Source: CANLBN01 sp050633825
GTDB taxonomy: Bacteria > Pseudomonadota > Gammaproteobacteria > Pseudomonadales > Cellvibrionaceae
Reading direction: 5' to 3'
Assembly (NCBI GenBank): GCA_050633825.1
Contig: JBOEHG010000008.1
Span: 56,668 to 120,667, forward strand
Length of the DNA: 64,000 nt
The notes below the pieces were generated by a model. That model saw nothing but the letters and a program-made list of their open reading frames with translations, ran no database searches and was not told the DNA's origin. Below are positions 35,971 to 44,823 of the stretch, in pieces. A program made the translations under genes and the position numbers. Each line of letters opens with the position of its first letter. Position 1 is the stretch's first letter.

Positions 35971-37302
35971 ATGTCAGTTATGACTCCCAAAGAAATTGTT
36001 CATGAACTCGATAACCACATCATTGGCCAGCAAAATGCCAAGCGAGCTGTTGCTATTGCACTTCGTAACCGCTGGAGACGAATGCAGGTTGCCGAAGAGC
36101 TTCGCAATGAAATCACACCTAAAAATATTTTAATGATTGGCCCTACTGGTGTCGGCAAAACAGAAATTGCTCGTCGCTTAGCAAAATTAGCCAACGCGCC
36201 TTTTGTTAAAGTTGAAGCCACTAAATTTACAGAAGTTGGTTATGTGGGCAGAGATGTAGAGTCCATCGTTCGTGACTTGGTTGATATGTCGATAAAAATG
36301 TATCGCGAACAAGAAGTCAAAAAAGTACGTCATCGCGCAGAAGATATTGCCGAAGATCGTATACTGGATGCCTTGCTACGCCCTGCTCGCGGATCAGAAG
36401 ATACCGATGACTCAAGCGACAAATCTAATTCAACCCGCCAACTCTTTCGTAAAAAATTAAGAGAAGGCGAGTTAGATGATAAAGAAATAGAAATTGAAGT
36501 TGCAGCAACCAAAGTTGGTGTAGAAATCATGGCACCTCCTGGCATGGAAGAAATGACCAGCCAATTACAAAATATGTTTTCTTCTTTTGGCAATGAAAAA
36601 ACGAAAACCGTAAAGCTACCCATCAAACAAGCTTACAAGCAACTATGTGATGACGAAGCAGGAAAATTAATTAACGAAGAAGAACTTAAAGCCGAGGCGA
36701 TTAAAGCCGCAGAACAAAATGGCATCGTCTTTATTGATGAAATAGATAAAGTCGCCAAGCGCAGCGAAGGCACCGGCGGTGATGTTTCTCGTGAAGGTGT
36801 TCAGCGTGACCTATTACCCTTAATTGAGGGCTGCACAGTAAGTACAAAACATGGAATGATAAAAACAGACCATATTTTATTTATTACTTCCGGTGCTTTT
36901 CATGTAGCCAAACCATCAGACCTTATCCCTGAATTACAAGGCCGTCTACCTATTCGTGTAGAGCTTGAAGCCTTATCGCCAGATGATTTTGAACGTATTC
37001 TGACAGAACCTAATGCTTCTCTAACTAAGCAACAAATCGCATTAATGAATACGGAAGGACTAACACTTAATTTTACAAAAGATGGCGTAAGAAGAATTGC
37101 TGAAACCGCATGGGAAGTCAATGAACGTACGGAGAATATCGGTGCAAGACGCCTGCATACTGTAATGGAACGTTTAGTCGAAGAAATCTCTTTTGAAAAC
37201 GGGGATAACGCTGGAACAAATGTTGATATCGATGCAAGGTATGTAGAAGAACACCTCGGAGAGCTGGCCAAAGACGAAGATCTCAGTCGTTTTATACTGT
37301 AA
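35971..37302 (+). CDS. hslU: ATP-dependent protease ATPase subunit HslU
   Basis: 443-residue AAA+ unfoldase, the same length as E. coli HslU. It starts MSVMTPKEIVHELDNHIIGQ; an upstream extension of the open frame lies within hslV and is discounted. Walker A is GPTGVGKTEIAR, the GYVGRD pore loop is present, Walker B is IVFIDEIDKVAKR, and the sensor-2 region contains ENIGARRLHTVMERL. The C terminus LSRFIL is the peptide that docks into HslV. Confidence 0.98.
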   Translation: MSVMTPKEIVHELDNHIIGQQNAKRAVAIALRNRWRRMQVAEELRNEITPKNILMIGPTGVGKTEIARRLAKLANAPFVKVEATKFTEVGYVGRDVESIVRDLVDMSIKMYREQEVKKVRHRAEDIAEDRILDALLRPARGSEDTDDSSDKSNSTRQLFRKKLREGELDDKEIEIEVAATKVGVEIMAPPGMEEMTSQLQNMFSSFGNEKTKTVKLPIKQAYKQLCDDEAGKLINEEELKAEAIKAAEQNGIVFIDEIDKVAKRSEGTGGDVSREGVQRDLLPLIEGCTVSTKHGMIKTDHILFITSGAFHVAKPSDLIPELQGRLPIRVELEALSPDDFERILTEPNASLTKQQIALMNTEGLTLNFTKDGVRRIAETAWEVNERTENIGARRLHTVMERLVEEISFENGDNAGTNVDIDARYVEEHLGELAKDEDLSRFIL

Positions 37303-37320
37303 CAATTGACAGCACTGACT

Positions 37321-37698
37321 ATGAACAAGCCCAGTAAAATTCATCTCCATAAAAAGTCAAAAATACTTGAATTGCACGTTGCTGGGCAAAGCTACCACCT
37401 ACCTGCAGAGTTTTTACGGGTACATTCACCGTCAGCAGAAGTAAAAGGCCATGGACCCGGCCAAGAAAAATTGGTCCATGGAAAAATCGACGTAGGCATT
37501 AGCGACATTAAAATAACCGGCAATTACGGCATCACCATTATTTTTGATGACGAACATGATTCCGGTATTTTTTCCTGGCAATACTTAATCGACCTTTGCA
37601 AAGACAAAAATCAACTCTGGGACGTCTATTTAGACAAACTTAAAAAGGAACAAAAAAACCGTGATCCACACACAAGTGTTGTGCAATTCTCCCCTTAA
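37321..37698 (+). CDS. DUF971 (gamma-butyrobetaine hydroxylase N-terminal-like) protein
   Basis: 125-residue protein of the DUF971 family, which resembles the small N-terminal domain of gamma-butyrobetaine hydroxylase. Recognisable are LRVHSPSAEVKGHGPGQEKL and DVGISDIKITGNYGITIIFD with the DSGIFSWQYL box. It directly follows hslU (18 bases), as in Pseudomonas (PA5055). The ATG at 37321 is preferred over a TTG five codons upstream. Molecular function is not established. Confidence 0.9.
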   Translation: MNKPSKIHLHKKSKILELHVAGQSYHLPAEFLRVHSPSAEVKGHGPGQEKLVHGKIDVGISDIKITGNYGITIIFDDEHDSGIFSWQYLIDLCKDKNQLWDVYLDKLKKEQKNRDPHTSVVQFSP

Positions 37699-37722
37699 TA
37701 ATCAACACCACAGTGAAATCAG

Positions 37723-38658
37723 TTATTGAGAAAGATAAGTGGTTTTATGGTCTTCCCCAATTTTTTCTAATTCTTCAACAAGAAAATCCAAAAACACCCT
37801 AACTTTTGCTGGCATATACGTTTTATGAGTGTAGTAAGCATACACATTAAAATTTTCCGAGCGATAATAGGATTGAACAATCTCAAGCTCACCTTTTTCA
37901 ACGGCATCGCGTACCAAAAAGTGGGGTGCTTGCATTAGCCCTATGCCCGATTTACATGCTGTTACCATAGACAAGCCATCACTTACAATTAAACGCGGTT
38001 CGGGAGAAAATTCGCTGTATTTTCTTTGCTTACCGTTGCCACTAATGGCATAAATAGGCATTGTTCGCCCCGTATGTAAAAAACGGTAGAGTATCCACGG
38101 CTGTTTTTTAATATTGCTCGCGTTAATTGTTTTGGTTTGAGATAGAAAGGAAGGTGCAGCACAAGTCGCAAAATCCATAGGCGATAGCTGTCTGGCCACT
38201 AGGCGACTATCATTGAGATGCCCTGAGCGTATGGCAACATCAATGGAATGACTCACCATATCGATATAGTCATCTGTCAAACTGACTTCTAGTTGTATTT
38301 CTGGATAACGATCGCAAAAGCGACCTAACATCGGGACAATATATAACTGACCATAAGCCACCGGCAAATTAATCTTTAATACCCCCTTAGGTAACTGCTG
38401 ATCCAAGTGTAGCTCTTGTTCGCAGAGTTCTAAGCCCCCCAACAAATCAACACACTTATCTCTATACCTTTCACCTGCTTGGGTCAGCTGTAGCTTACGC
38501 GTTGTTCTATTAAAAAGACGTACGCCCAAATAGCCTTCAAGCTGCTGAATTGATTTAGACACAGTAGAGGGGTCTACCCCCAAGTGAGCAGATGCGGCCG
38601 CAAAACGACCTAAACGTGCGACAGCCAAGAAATTATTAATCAAATTCAATTTATCCAT
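37723..38658 (-). CDS. LysR-family transcriptional regulator
   Basis: 311-residue DNA-binding regulator. The N-terminal winged helix is clear (FLAVARLGRFAAASAHLGVD, VSKSIQQLEGYLGVRLFNRT) and the rest is a periplasmic-binding-protein-like effector domain with ALTDDYIDMVSHSIDVAIRSG-type sequence. It is transcribed divergently from an exported DJ-1/PfpI gene across 101 bases holding two dyads, the usual LysR layout, so that operon is its likely target. The effector is unknown. Confidence 0.93.
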   Translation of the reverse strand: MDKLNLINNFLAVARLGRFAAASAHLGVDPSTVSKSIQQLEGYLGVRLFNRTTRKLQLTQAGERYRDKCVDLLGGLELCEQELHLDQQLPKGVLKINLPVAYGQLYIVPMLGRFCDRYPEIQLEVSLTDDYIDMVSHSIDVAIRSGHLNDSRLVARQLSPMDFATCAAPSFLSQTKTINASNIKKQPWILYRFLHTGRTMPIYAISGNGKQRKYSEFSPEPRLIVSDGLSMVTACKSGIGLMQAPHFLVRDAVEKGELEIVQSYYRSENFNVYAYYTHKTYMPAKVRVFLDFLVEELEKIGEDHKTTYLSQ

Positions 38659-38672
38659 TCATGAATTATAAC

Positions 38673-38705
38673 CACTTATAAAGTGAAATAGTGATTATTT
38701 ATCAC
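38673..38705. promoter_or_regulatory. two dyads in the LysR/DJ-1 divergent promoter
   Basis: CACTT-ATA-AAGTG (38673-38685) and GTGAT-TATTT-ATCAC (38691-38705) lie between the divergent starts. The second has the T-N11-A geometry of LysR boxes. Candidate binding sites for the adjacent LysR regulator. Confidence 0.5.
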
Positions 38706-38759
38706 ATTGCTGAAATTTATTAAGCTGGCATTCACTTTAAAACATCAAACGAGGCATAT

Positions 38760-39422
38760 ATGAAAAAGATTTTATTTATTATGATGATCGCTGTCGCTAC
38801 GATTTCATCGAACCCCACCTACGCGGCTAAAAAGACCATCGGGATATTGATTTATGATGGTGTACTGAGCAGTGATATAACCGCACCCGCTGAAGTCTTT
38901 GGTGTTGCGACCAAGCAATCGTGGTTTACTGATTACGATGTCAAAATGATTAGCATCAATAATAAAAAGAATATTACCGCTGAGGAAGGCTTAACCATTG
39001 CCACTGACACTTCCATCGATGAAGTCCAAAATCTGGACGCACTTATTGTACCCAGTACTTACGATATGAATCCCTTACTCAACAATAAGAAGTTAATTCA
39101 GTTTATTCAAACTCAGGCTAAAAAAATTAGTTGGTTAGGCAGTAATTGTTCAGGTGCACTGCTATTGGCCGAAGCCGGCTTGCTTGATGGTAAAAAAGCA
39201 ACAACATGGGCAGGAGGTGAAGCTGACTTTCAAAAGCAATACCCAAAAGTAAAGGTGCAAGAAGATCAAAACTATGTCATTGACGGCAATATCATCACCA
39301 GCAACGGCAGCGTTGTAAGCTATACCGCCGCAATCAAATTACTTTCTTTAATGAGCAGTGAAAAACTAGCCAAAGAAGTCTTTGATAATATCCAATTAAG
39401 TCGATTAGTTAAATCTTATTAA
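38760..39422 (+). CDS. exported DJ-1/PfpI-family protein
   Basis: 220-residue protein with a signal peptide (MKKILFIMMIAVATISSNPTYA) and a class I glutamine-amidotransferase-like fold. The nucleophile elbow is GSNCSGALLLAEAGLLDG, so the DJ-1-type cysteine is kept. The TAPAEVFGVA and TTWAGGEADF segments resemble the GATase1 domain of AraC-type regulators, but no DNA-binding domain follows. Export to the periplasm is unusual for this superfamily. First gene of a probable three-gene operon with an ABM monooxygenase and an O-methyltransferase, divergent from a LysR gene. Confidence 0.85.
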   Translation: MKKILFIMMIAVATISSNPTYAAKKTIGILIYDGVLSSDITAPAEVFGVATKQSWFTDYDVKMISINNKKNITAEEGLTIATDTSIDEVQNLDALIVPSTYDMNPLLNNKKLIQFIQTQAKKISWLGSNCSGALLLAEAGLLDGKKATTWAGGEADFQKQYPKVKVQEDQNYVIDGNIITSNGSVVSYTAAIKLLSLMSSEKLAKEVFDNIQLSRLVKSY

Positions 39423-39455
39423 TCAACTGAAGTAAAATCACAAATGGAGATAAAA

Positions 39456-39746
39456 ATGAGTATAAGAGTCACATTAAATTGCTCACTAAAAGCAGAAAAA
39501 ACAACAGCATTACTAAGTTTCTTAAAAGAAAATTTACCTAATGTACGCAGCTTTGATGGATGTTTATATGTTGATGTATTGTTTGATATAGATCAGAAAG
39601 AGATGTTGTTAGAAGAACAGTGGGAGAGTATTCAATATCATCAACATTATATTGAATTTATCAGCAAGAACGGTGTATTAAGTGAACTCAGTGATTTTTT
39701 TAAGGCTCCTCCTCAAATAAAGTATTTTGAAAAATCGGACTTATAA
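39456..39746 (+). CDS. antibiotic-biosynthesis-monooxygenase (ABM) domain protein
   Basis: 96-residue protein with the ferredoxin-like dimeric ABM fold: LKENLPNVRSFDGCLYVDV, EEQWESIQYHQHYIEF. Family members oxidise quinols or degrade haem without a cofactor. Here the substrate is unknown. The ATG at 39456 has GGAG six bases upstream and is preferred over an ATG four codons earlier. It lies 33 bases after the DJ-1 gene and 59 before the O-methyltransferase. Confidence 0.8.
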   Translation: MSIRVTLNCSLKAEKTTALLSFLKENLPNVRSFDGCLYVDVLFDIDQKEMLLEEQWESIQYHQHYIEFISKNGVLSELSDFFKAPPQIKYFEKSDL

Positions 39747-39805
39747 CGTAGTATTGTTCACAATATTAAAGTCAAGATTATACTCTATACAGTAATGAGG
39801 TGTTT

Positions 39806-40495
39806 GTGAAAAAAGGGAACTTAACTTTAGTTGAGGACATGCAAAACTATGTCACTGATAATTCACTAAGGGAATCAGAGGTATTGCAACAATTACGTCT
39901 GGAAACAGAAAAAGACCCTGCAGCTATTATGCAAATCCCTCCTGAGCAAGGCCAGCTAATGGCCTTGCTTATTCAGTTAATCGCTGCCAAGCGAGTGATC
40001 GAAATTGGTGTTTATACTGGCTACAGTACTTTATGTATGGCTGAAGCACTTCCAGATGGTGGTCGTATTGTTGCTTGCGATATTAATGAAGACTGGACAA
40101 ATATTGCCAAAAAATTTTGGAAGGATGCCAATGTTAATGAAAAAATTGATCTTAAGATTGCACCAGCGGTAGAAACCTTAGAGGCACTATTGGCTCAAGG
40201 TGAAAATAACACTTACGATTTTGTATTTATCGACGCAGACAAGCAAAACTATGATAACTATTACGAGCTATCCCTTAAGCTATTACGCAAAGGTGGACTG
40301 ATAGCAATTGATAATGTATTGCTATTTGGTTCAGTGATCAATTCAACGCTACTGGACGCTTCACTTAAAGACACTTTGCCTGAAGAGGCTATACAGGCAG
40401 TAAGAGATTTAAATATAAAAATAAAATCTGACGACCGCGTCGATATGAGTATGCTGCAAATCTTTGATGGCCTAACTCTGATACGAAAAAGATAG
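39806..40495 (+). CDS. class I SAM-dependent O-methyltransferase
   Basis: 229-residue enzyme of the caffeoyl-CoA/catechol O-methyltransferase family (Methyltransf_3). It has the SAM-binding VIEIGVYTGYSTLCMA, the acidic residue in IVACDINEDW, and the metal-binding DFVFIDADKQNYDNYYE and GGLIAIDNVLLFG segments. GTG at 39806, five bases after GAGG, is the likely start; a GTG two codons earlier is possible. With the ABM protein upstream it could modify a hydroxylated aromatic or quinone, which is inference. Confidence 0.9.
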   Translation: MKKGNLTLVEDMQNYVTDNSLRESEVLQQLRLETEKDPAAIMQIPPEQGQLMALLIQLIAAKRVIEIGVYTGYSTLCMAEALPDGGRIVACDINEDWTNIAKKFWKDANVNEKIDLKIAPAVETLEALLAQGENNTYDFVFIDADKQNYDNYYELSLKLLRKGGLIAIDNVLLFGSVINSTLLDASLKDTLPEEAIQAVRDLNIKIKSDDRVDMSMLQIFDGLTLIRKR

Positions 40496-40652
40496 CTGCT
40501 CATTGTGAAAATATAAGTACCTTACATAAAAAGATATTGTACTTTTGCTGTCATTCAACGTTAGAATGCTGATACAAATTGTTATTTATTACACTTTTGT
40601 TTCAGTTTTGCAATAAACCAAGTGTATTTTCAGTAAAAGAAGATCATCACAT

Positions 40653-41018
40653 ATGTCTGCTTACAATCAAGGCTCCAATCATTTTGTTCGTCTATACAAA
40701 GCCACCGGCTATTCTATTCAAGGCTTAAAATCAACATTTCGATATGAACAGGCATTTCGTTTAGAAGTCTACATACTGGTTATTTTAATTCCGCTTGCCT
40801 TTTGGTTAGGCAACACACCGATAGAATACTGCTTTCTTATTGGCAGTTGGCTATTTGTAATGATTGTTGAACTCTTAAACAGCGCTGTTGAAGCAGCTAT
40901 TGATCGTATTGGAATGGAAAAACATGAATTATCAGGCAGAGCTAAAGATATTGGCTCAGCTGCTGTGATGGTCAGCGTATTTTTGGCGCTGGGTATTTGG
41001 GTTGCTTTTTTATTATAG
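40653..41018 (+). CDS. dgkA: diacylglycerol kinase
   Basis: 121-residue inner-membrane enzyme phosphorylating diacylglycerol to phosphatidate to recycle lipid from membrane-derived oligosaccharide synthesis. Three membrane helices are visible. The catalytic segment has ELLNSAVEAAIDRIGMEKHE and AKDIGSAAVMVS, as in DgkA. Length and layout are standard. Standalone gene with a shared terminator downstream. Confidence 0.96.
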   Translation: MSAYNQGSNHFVRLYKATGYSIQGLKSTFRYEQAFRLEVYILVILIPLAFWLGNTPIEYCFLIGSWLFVMIVELLNSAVEAAIDRIGMEKHELSGRAKDIGSAAVMVSVFLALGIWVAFLL

Positions 41019-41038
41019 AAAACGCTACTTAAGCTTAC

Positions 41039-41069
41039 AAAAAAGCCAACTCAATGAGTTGGCTTTTTT
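41039..41069. terminator. bidirectional terminator between dgkA and the 844-residue protein gene
   Basis: Fifteen-base arms AAAAAAGCCAACTCA/TGAGTTGGCTTTTTT around a single central base, serving dgkA from the left and the minus-strand gene from the right. Confidence 0.92.
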
Positions 41070-41086
41070 ATTAATAGCATCAATAA

Positions 41087-43621
41087 CTATAATTTAGTAC
41101 AAGCTAAACCAAAGGTAGGAATTTTAATACAAGCTTCAAAGCGTGGATCAAAACCTAAACTGCCTTCAAGCAATGAAAAGCCATTAATATTGGCAGATAC
41201 ATTACCAGAAATACCACGTGTACCTAGACTTAACTCAATATCACCTGAAAAATCACCTTCAATAAAGGGCACAGATGCAAAGGGTAATTTAGCGACCTCT
41301 AATGCTAAATTAGCTGTTTCTTTGGCTACAAATAAACTGATAATACGAGGATCTAAATCAATAGGAAATGTCTTTGCCGCAGCCTCTAGTCCTTTCAATG
41401 TTAACTTCGCCAATTCCAATGCCCCATTAGCGGCCAATAAAGAGGCTTTATAAGCACCGATGGTAACGTAGCGGCGAGCAATATCCGCATTTCTCCATGA
41501 TTTTTCATAAACATAACGAGAATAACGGGAGGCCTTTTGATACCACTTGGCTTTTTTATACCAACGATACCAACTACTAATCTGGCTCTTGCGTGAACTG
41601 ATCGCTCTATACTCAGCTGCAATCTTACTATTGAGTCCATTGACAGCCGATTGAGCGGAGCTAACTGCACGGCTAGCGCTGGCCAGCGCTTGTGCTTGCT
41701 TGTCACGCTCTACTTGTATCGTGGTGCGCATACTGGCAATCGCATAATCAATTTTTTCAACTTCAGCTTGAGCCTTTGTTAAGGCTTGATGCGCATCTTT
41801 CATCGCGCCAGTAATATCGCCTAAACCCAACATTACACTGCCTATACCTGTTAATTCTGCGCCGGTATTATTGATCTCGCCAGATAAACCGATACGTGTC
41901 AGTGGCGTTACAAAAGCACCATTAACAAACATACCGCGCCCGCTAATTTCAACGATTACATCCTCAAGCGCAACACCGTAGATATCCATATCACCGCTCA
42001 GCCTTAAGGTTGTCTCTTCAGGTGCCAACCAAGACATACTGGCATGTACACTAATCTCGCTATTGATTTGAATAGCGGGATGGATTTGCATGGTTGTTTT
42101 TCCATCAACCGAAAACCCCTCTGCTGAGATCAACATACTGGCGGTTGTCATATTGAGTGAGTTAAGATCGACGCCAATCCAATCACCAAAGGTATCAGCC
42201 CCCATTCCCATTTGTCCTTCAATAGAAATGAAAGCATCACCTAACTGATTATCAATATATCCCTGAACTTTGGCGCCCGCTTGCGGCATCACCGGTAGAA
42301 TATCTTCCAAAAAAGCCGCATCAGGTTTTAATTCACCACTAACAAAGGTGAGCTGTTCTTCATCCGTAATTTTTACCGCAGCACTGGCAGCACCTAGTTC
42401 AATATCAAAACTGATAAAATCCGGTAAAAAAGGTAAGCCCCAAACGAGATCACCATTACCACCCTGTGCGAAACCATGTTCGCCAATGTAAGTAATTACA
42501 TCCCCTTCGAGATTAACGCCACCGGGCATAGGAATAGTACCGCTTAATGCAATCTGCCCCGAAAAACTATCAAGCTCTAATGGCATGCCCTCCGCATTTT
42601 GTGCTTCATAAGGAATCCAACCGTTCAGAGAAAAACCAAAGGCACCAATGTCTGCACCGCCACTGTCTTTATTTTTATCATCATTTTGATTTTTATCGCT
42701 ATCATCCCCATCAAGGCGCTTACCACCGCTGCCATCAAATTGTTTACCATCGAGCACTACAGGATTATTGGGGTCTCCACCCTCCATTACATAATTACCA
42801 TCCGCATCACGCTGATAAATAATGATTTCACCGGTTTCGAAATTTTGCTCAACGAGTTCACCGCTATCCATTTGAGAAAATCGAACCGTTAAATTCCCTT
42901 GATCATCCTCTAAGTCATACAAAGTAACGCCGTTTTCTTCTTTCTTTTTTAAACCATTAAGGTCTATCCCTTCTGTCTTGTCGTAACTCCAGTAAATATA
43001 GGGGTCAACAGGATCAAAAATAGCAGTCATACTGACAGAGCCGGGCAGTGTGAACACAAAGTTATTTAAAGCCGAATAATCTTCACCAAAATCATAGCGC
43101 ATCGCTAAACCGGCGTCGGCATGAAAAAAGATATGAGGTTGCCCTTCTGGCCTTTTCGTTCCCTTTTCTGAAGTGCCATCATTGAGTGGAATAGGTTTAC
43201 CTACCAATTCCTCAATAGTGTCGCCTTGCGCCAAACCAACAAGAACACGTGGCAGTGTTTCAAAGGTCGCTTTTTCCAAACCTTTCATTTTGTCAAAGGG
43301 AACGACTGCACTACCGTATAGTTCGGGGGTATCACCCAGTTCAACAATCAGATCAGCTTCTTGCAAAGGAAACCGCGTACTGCCCGATAAAAGGGTGACC
43401 GTACCACTGAGTTGATATGATTGATCAAAGTTATCAATCATACCGGCAACCGTTGTTTCCAACGTAAGTGATTCTGCAATGTGTAATTCACAAATACCAC
43501 TTGCTGCACTGCTATAACAATAGACACTGGGTGTAAAAGCAAAGGCATGAGAGGCTGAAGCTAACAATATAGCCCCAGCCACCGATAGTTGTTTGATTTG
43601 TTTTATTAAAATTTTCATCAT
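41087..43621 (-). CDS. large exported protein of unknown family
   Basis: 844 residues, with a signal peptide (cleavage probable after SHAFA at 28). I do not recognise the family. The mature protein begins with a beta-rich domain holding Cys35 and Cys44. An Asp/Lys/Asn-rich linker (about 295-322) leads to repeated strands of the LSGxI/LxGD type (about 345-600). An Ala-rich coiled coil (about 603-680) is followed by a remarkable Tyr/Trp/Arg/Lys-rich stretch (683-720, e.g. SSWYRWYKKAKWYQKASRY), Ala/Leu helices, and a closing beta domain with Cys831 and Cys841. The ATG follows GGAG. A 16-bp dyad lies about 100 bases upstream, shared with two neighbouring promoters. No catalytic motif is seen; an envelope or surface structural role is the simplest guess. 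Confidence 0.8.
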   Translation of the reverse strand: MMKILIKQIKQLSVAGAILLASASHAFAFTPSVYCYSSAASGICELHIAESLTLETTVAGMIDNFDQSYQLSGTVTLLSGSTRFPLQEADLIVELGDTPELYGSAVVPFDKMKGLEKATFETLPRVLVGLAQGDTIEELVGKPIPLNDGTSEKGTKRPEGQPHIFFHADAGLAMRYDFGEDYSALNNFVFTLPGSVSMTAIFDPVDPYIYWSYDKTEGIDLNGLKKKEENGVTLYDLEDDQGNLTVRFSQMDSGELVEQNFETGEIIIYQRDADGNYVMEGGDPNNPVVLDGKQFDGSGGKRLDGDDSDKNQNDDKNKDSGGADIGAFGFSLNGWIPYEAQNAEGMPLELDSFSGQIALSGTIPMPGGVNLEGDVITYIGEHGFAQGGNGDLVWGLPFLPDFISFDIELGAASAAVKITDEEQLTFVSGELKPDAAFLEDILPVMPQAGAKVQGYIDNQLGDAFISIEGQMGMGADTFGDWIGVDLNSLNMTTASMLISAEGFSVDGKTTMQIHPAIQINSEISVHASMSWLAPEETTLRLSGDMDIYGVALEDVIVEISGRGMFVNGAFVTPLTRIGLSGEINNTGAELTGIGSVMLGLGDITGAMKDAHQALTKAQAEVEKIDYAIASMRTTIQVERDKQAQALASASRAVSSAQSAVNGLNSKIAAEYRAISSRKSQISSWYRWYKKAKWYQKASRYSRYVYEKSWRNADIARRYVTIGAYKASLLAANGALELAKLTLKGLEAAAKTFPIDLDPRIISLFVAKETANLALEVAKLPFASVPFIEGDFSGDIELSLGTRGISGNVSANINGFSLLEGSLGFDPRFEACIKIPTFGLACTKL

Positions 43622-43714
43622 TATCTCCTTTTAAAAAATATCAGCATTACTTTATTAGAGAGACAAAAAGCAATGCTTCCGAACCTATAATCCATTGATA
43701 GCTCAACATGCACA

Positions 43715-43728
43715 GTGACGAGCATCAC
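43715..43728 (-). promoter_or_regulatory. Crp-like operator copy 1
   Basis: GTGACGAGCATCAC, flanked by A and T to give AGTGA-N6-TCACT. It is centred about 100 bases upstream of the 844-residue protein start. Nearly identical copies occur upstream of the small lipoprotein and the Crp-family regulator. Confidence 0.7.
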
Positions 43729-43756
43729 TCAGAGCTCAAAATGCCAAAGTAGAAAA

Positions 43757-43781
43757 TAAAAAAACCCGTTTGAAAACGGGT
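43757..43781 (-). terminator. intrinsic terminator of the lipoprotein/200-residue operon
   Basis: Stem ACCCGTTT/AAACGGGT; on the minus strand it is followed by a run of seven T. It lies about 60 bases beyond the stop of the 200-residue protein gene. Confidence 0.85.
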
Positions 43782-43841
43782 CAAGAGAGAACTTAAGGGG
43801 AAATTGAAGAAGGATTTAAGAGAAAACGGAATCAATAAGCA

Positions 43842-44444
43842 CTACTGCGTCATATCAGTTGTACTAAAAGTCGCAATAATATTAGCGTCGCCGAGAGAAC
43901 CGCTTCCCGCAAAGGTATCACACACCATATTCAAGGTGAGACTGGTACCCGTTGTTACGGGCAAATTACCTGCAATACTGAGTGTTTGAAACCCACCATT
44001 GGGCACCGTACCAATAGAAAAGCGACTAGTATCGATATTAGAGTTGCCAGGATTAATAGAGCATCTAGGAACACAAGTTGTACTCGAAGTACAATTAAAC
44101 CATGCTGTAGCAACAAAAACTAAACGTCCATCACTGGGGGGAATAACCGTAATCGACCTAACCGTCTTATCTGTGGCATTTAATGATATTGACGAGTTAG
44201 CGCCTGCCGCAACAACACCAGTAGAGATACTTAAATCATCAACAGTATCCATAGTGGCTTCAATTAATGCATGATTATCGTTAATGGCTGTTTGTGCTGC
44301 AGAGAAATTTTCATTAACTTCAGCAGCAACAGCAGGTTCGCCGGCGACAAAGGTGTGGGGAGTATTTAACTCACTGGCATTGAGTAGCGTTATATTAGCC
44401 ATCAACATAATGATGGCAGTAATTTTTAACGGATAGATAGACAT
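43842..44444 (-). CDS. exported protein with VNENF motif, function unknown
   Basis: 200 residues with a signal peptide (to about LLNA, residue 23). The mature start has TFVAGEPAVAAEVNENFSAA, a motif seen at the head of many uncharacterised exported bacterial proteins and some tail-fibre-like proteins; it is followed by a short helix and then a beta-rich domain (about 75-198) with Cys pairs in FNCTSSTTCVPRCS. ATG preceded by GAGGT. It follows the small lipoprotein gene by 72 bases in the same direction and shares its promoter region and operator. Confidence 0.75.
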   Translation of the reverse strand: MSIYPLKITAIIMLMANITLLNASELNTPHTFVAGEPAVAAEVNENFSAAQTAINDNHALIEATMDTVDDLSISTGVVAAGANSSISLNATDKTVRSITVIPPSDGRLVFVATAWFNCTSSTTCVPRCSINPGNSNIDTSRFSIGTVPNGGFQTLSIAGNLPVTTGTSLTLNMVCDTFAGSGSLGDANIIATFSTTDMTQ

Positions 44445-44516
44445 AACTTTTACCTCTTATTTTTAACATAAATCATAAAAACTCTAGCATCTTATATTGC
44501 CTAAGCATTCTTACTA

Positions 44517-44678
44517 TTAATTCCAAGTGCCTTGATCCCAGTTTGTTTGGCCCCATGAAGCTGGACTATCACTCCCTTGATTATTACTTTCTCCACCCCC
44601 ACCGCCACCACAGGCACTCAGCGAAAAAATAGTGATACAAATAAAAATAAACATTATCTTTTGACTTTTCATGCTCAT
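44517..44678 (-). CDS. small lipoprotein, 53 residues
   Basis: Short gene: ATG at 44678 with GAGG eight bases upstream, stop TAA at 44517. The leader (MSMKSQKIMFIFICITIF) ends in a lipobox LSA-C23, followed by six glycines and a Ser/Asn/Gln-rich tail ending WGQTNWDQGTWN. Such Gly-rich starts after the lipid-modified cysteine are common in exported lipoproteins. The tail with three Trp is distinctive. First gene of a run with the 200-residue exported protein. Function unknown. Confidence 0.75.
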   Translation of the reverse strand: MSMKSQKIMFIFICITIFSLSACGGGGGGESNNQGSDSPASWGQTNWDQGTWN

Positions 44679-44760
44679 AAAATTTACCTCTTTTTATTCA
44701 AATTATAAAATGTAAGCTAATAAGTGGCTTTTATCATAATCATGATCGCCATCAGCCTCA

Positions 44761-44774
44761 GTGACGACCATCAC
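44761..44774 (-). promoter_or_regulatory. Crp-like operator copy 2
   Basis: GTGACGACCATCAC with A/T flanks (AGTGA-N6-TCACT), centred about 89 bases upstream of the small lipoprotein start. Its centre is 63 bases from copy 3, close to six helical turns. Confidence 0.7.
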
Positions 44775-44823
44775 TTTGATAAGGCAAGCGTCTATTTATT
44801 AAATACATAAAAACTCAAGCAAA

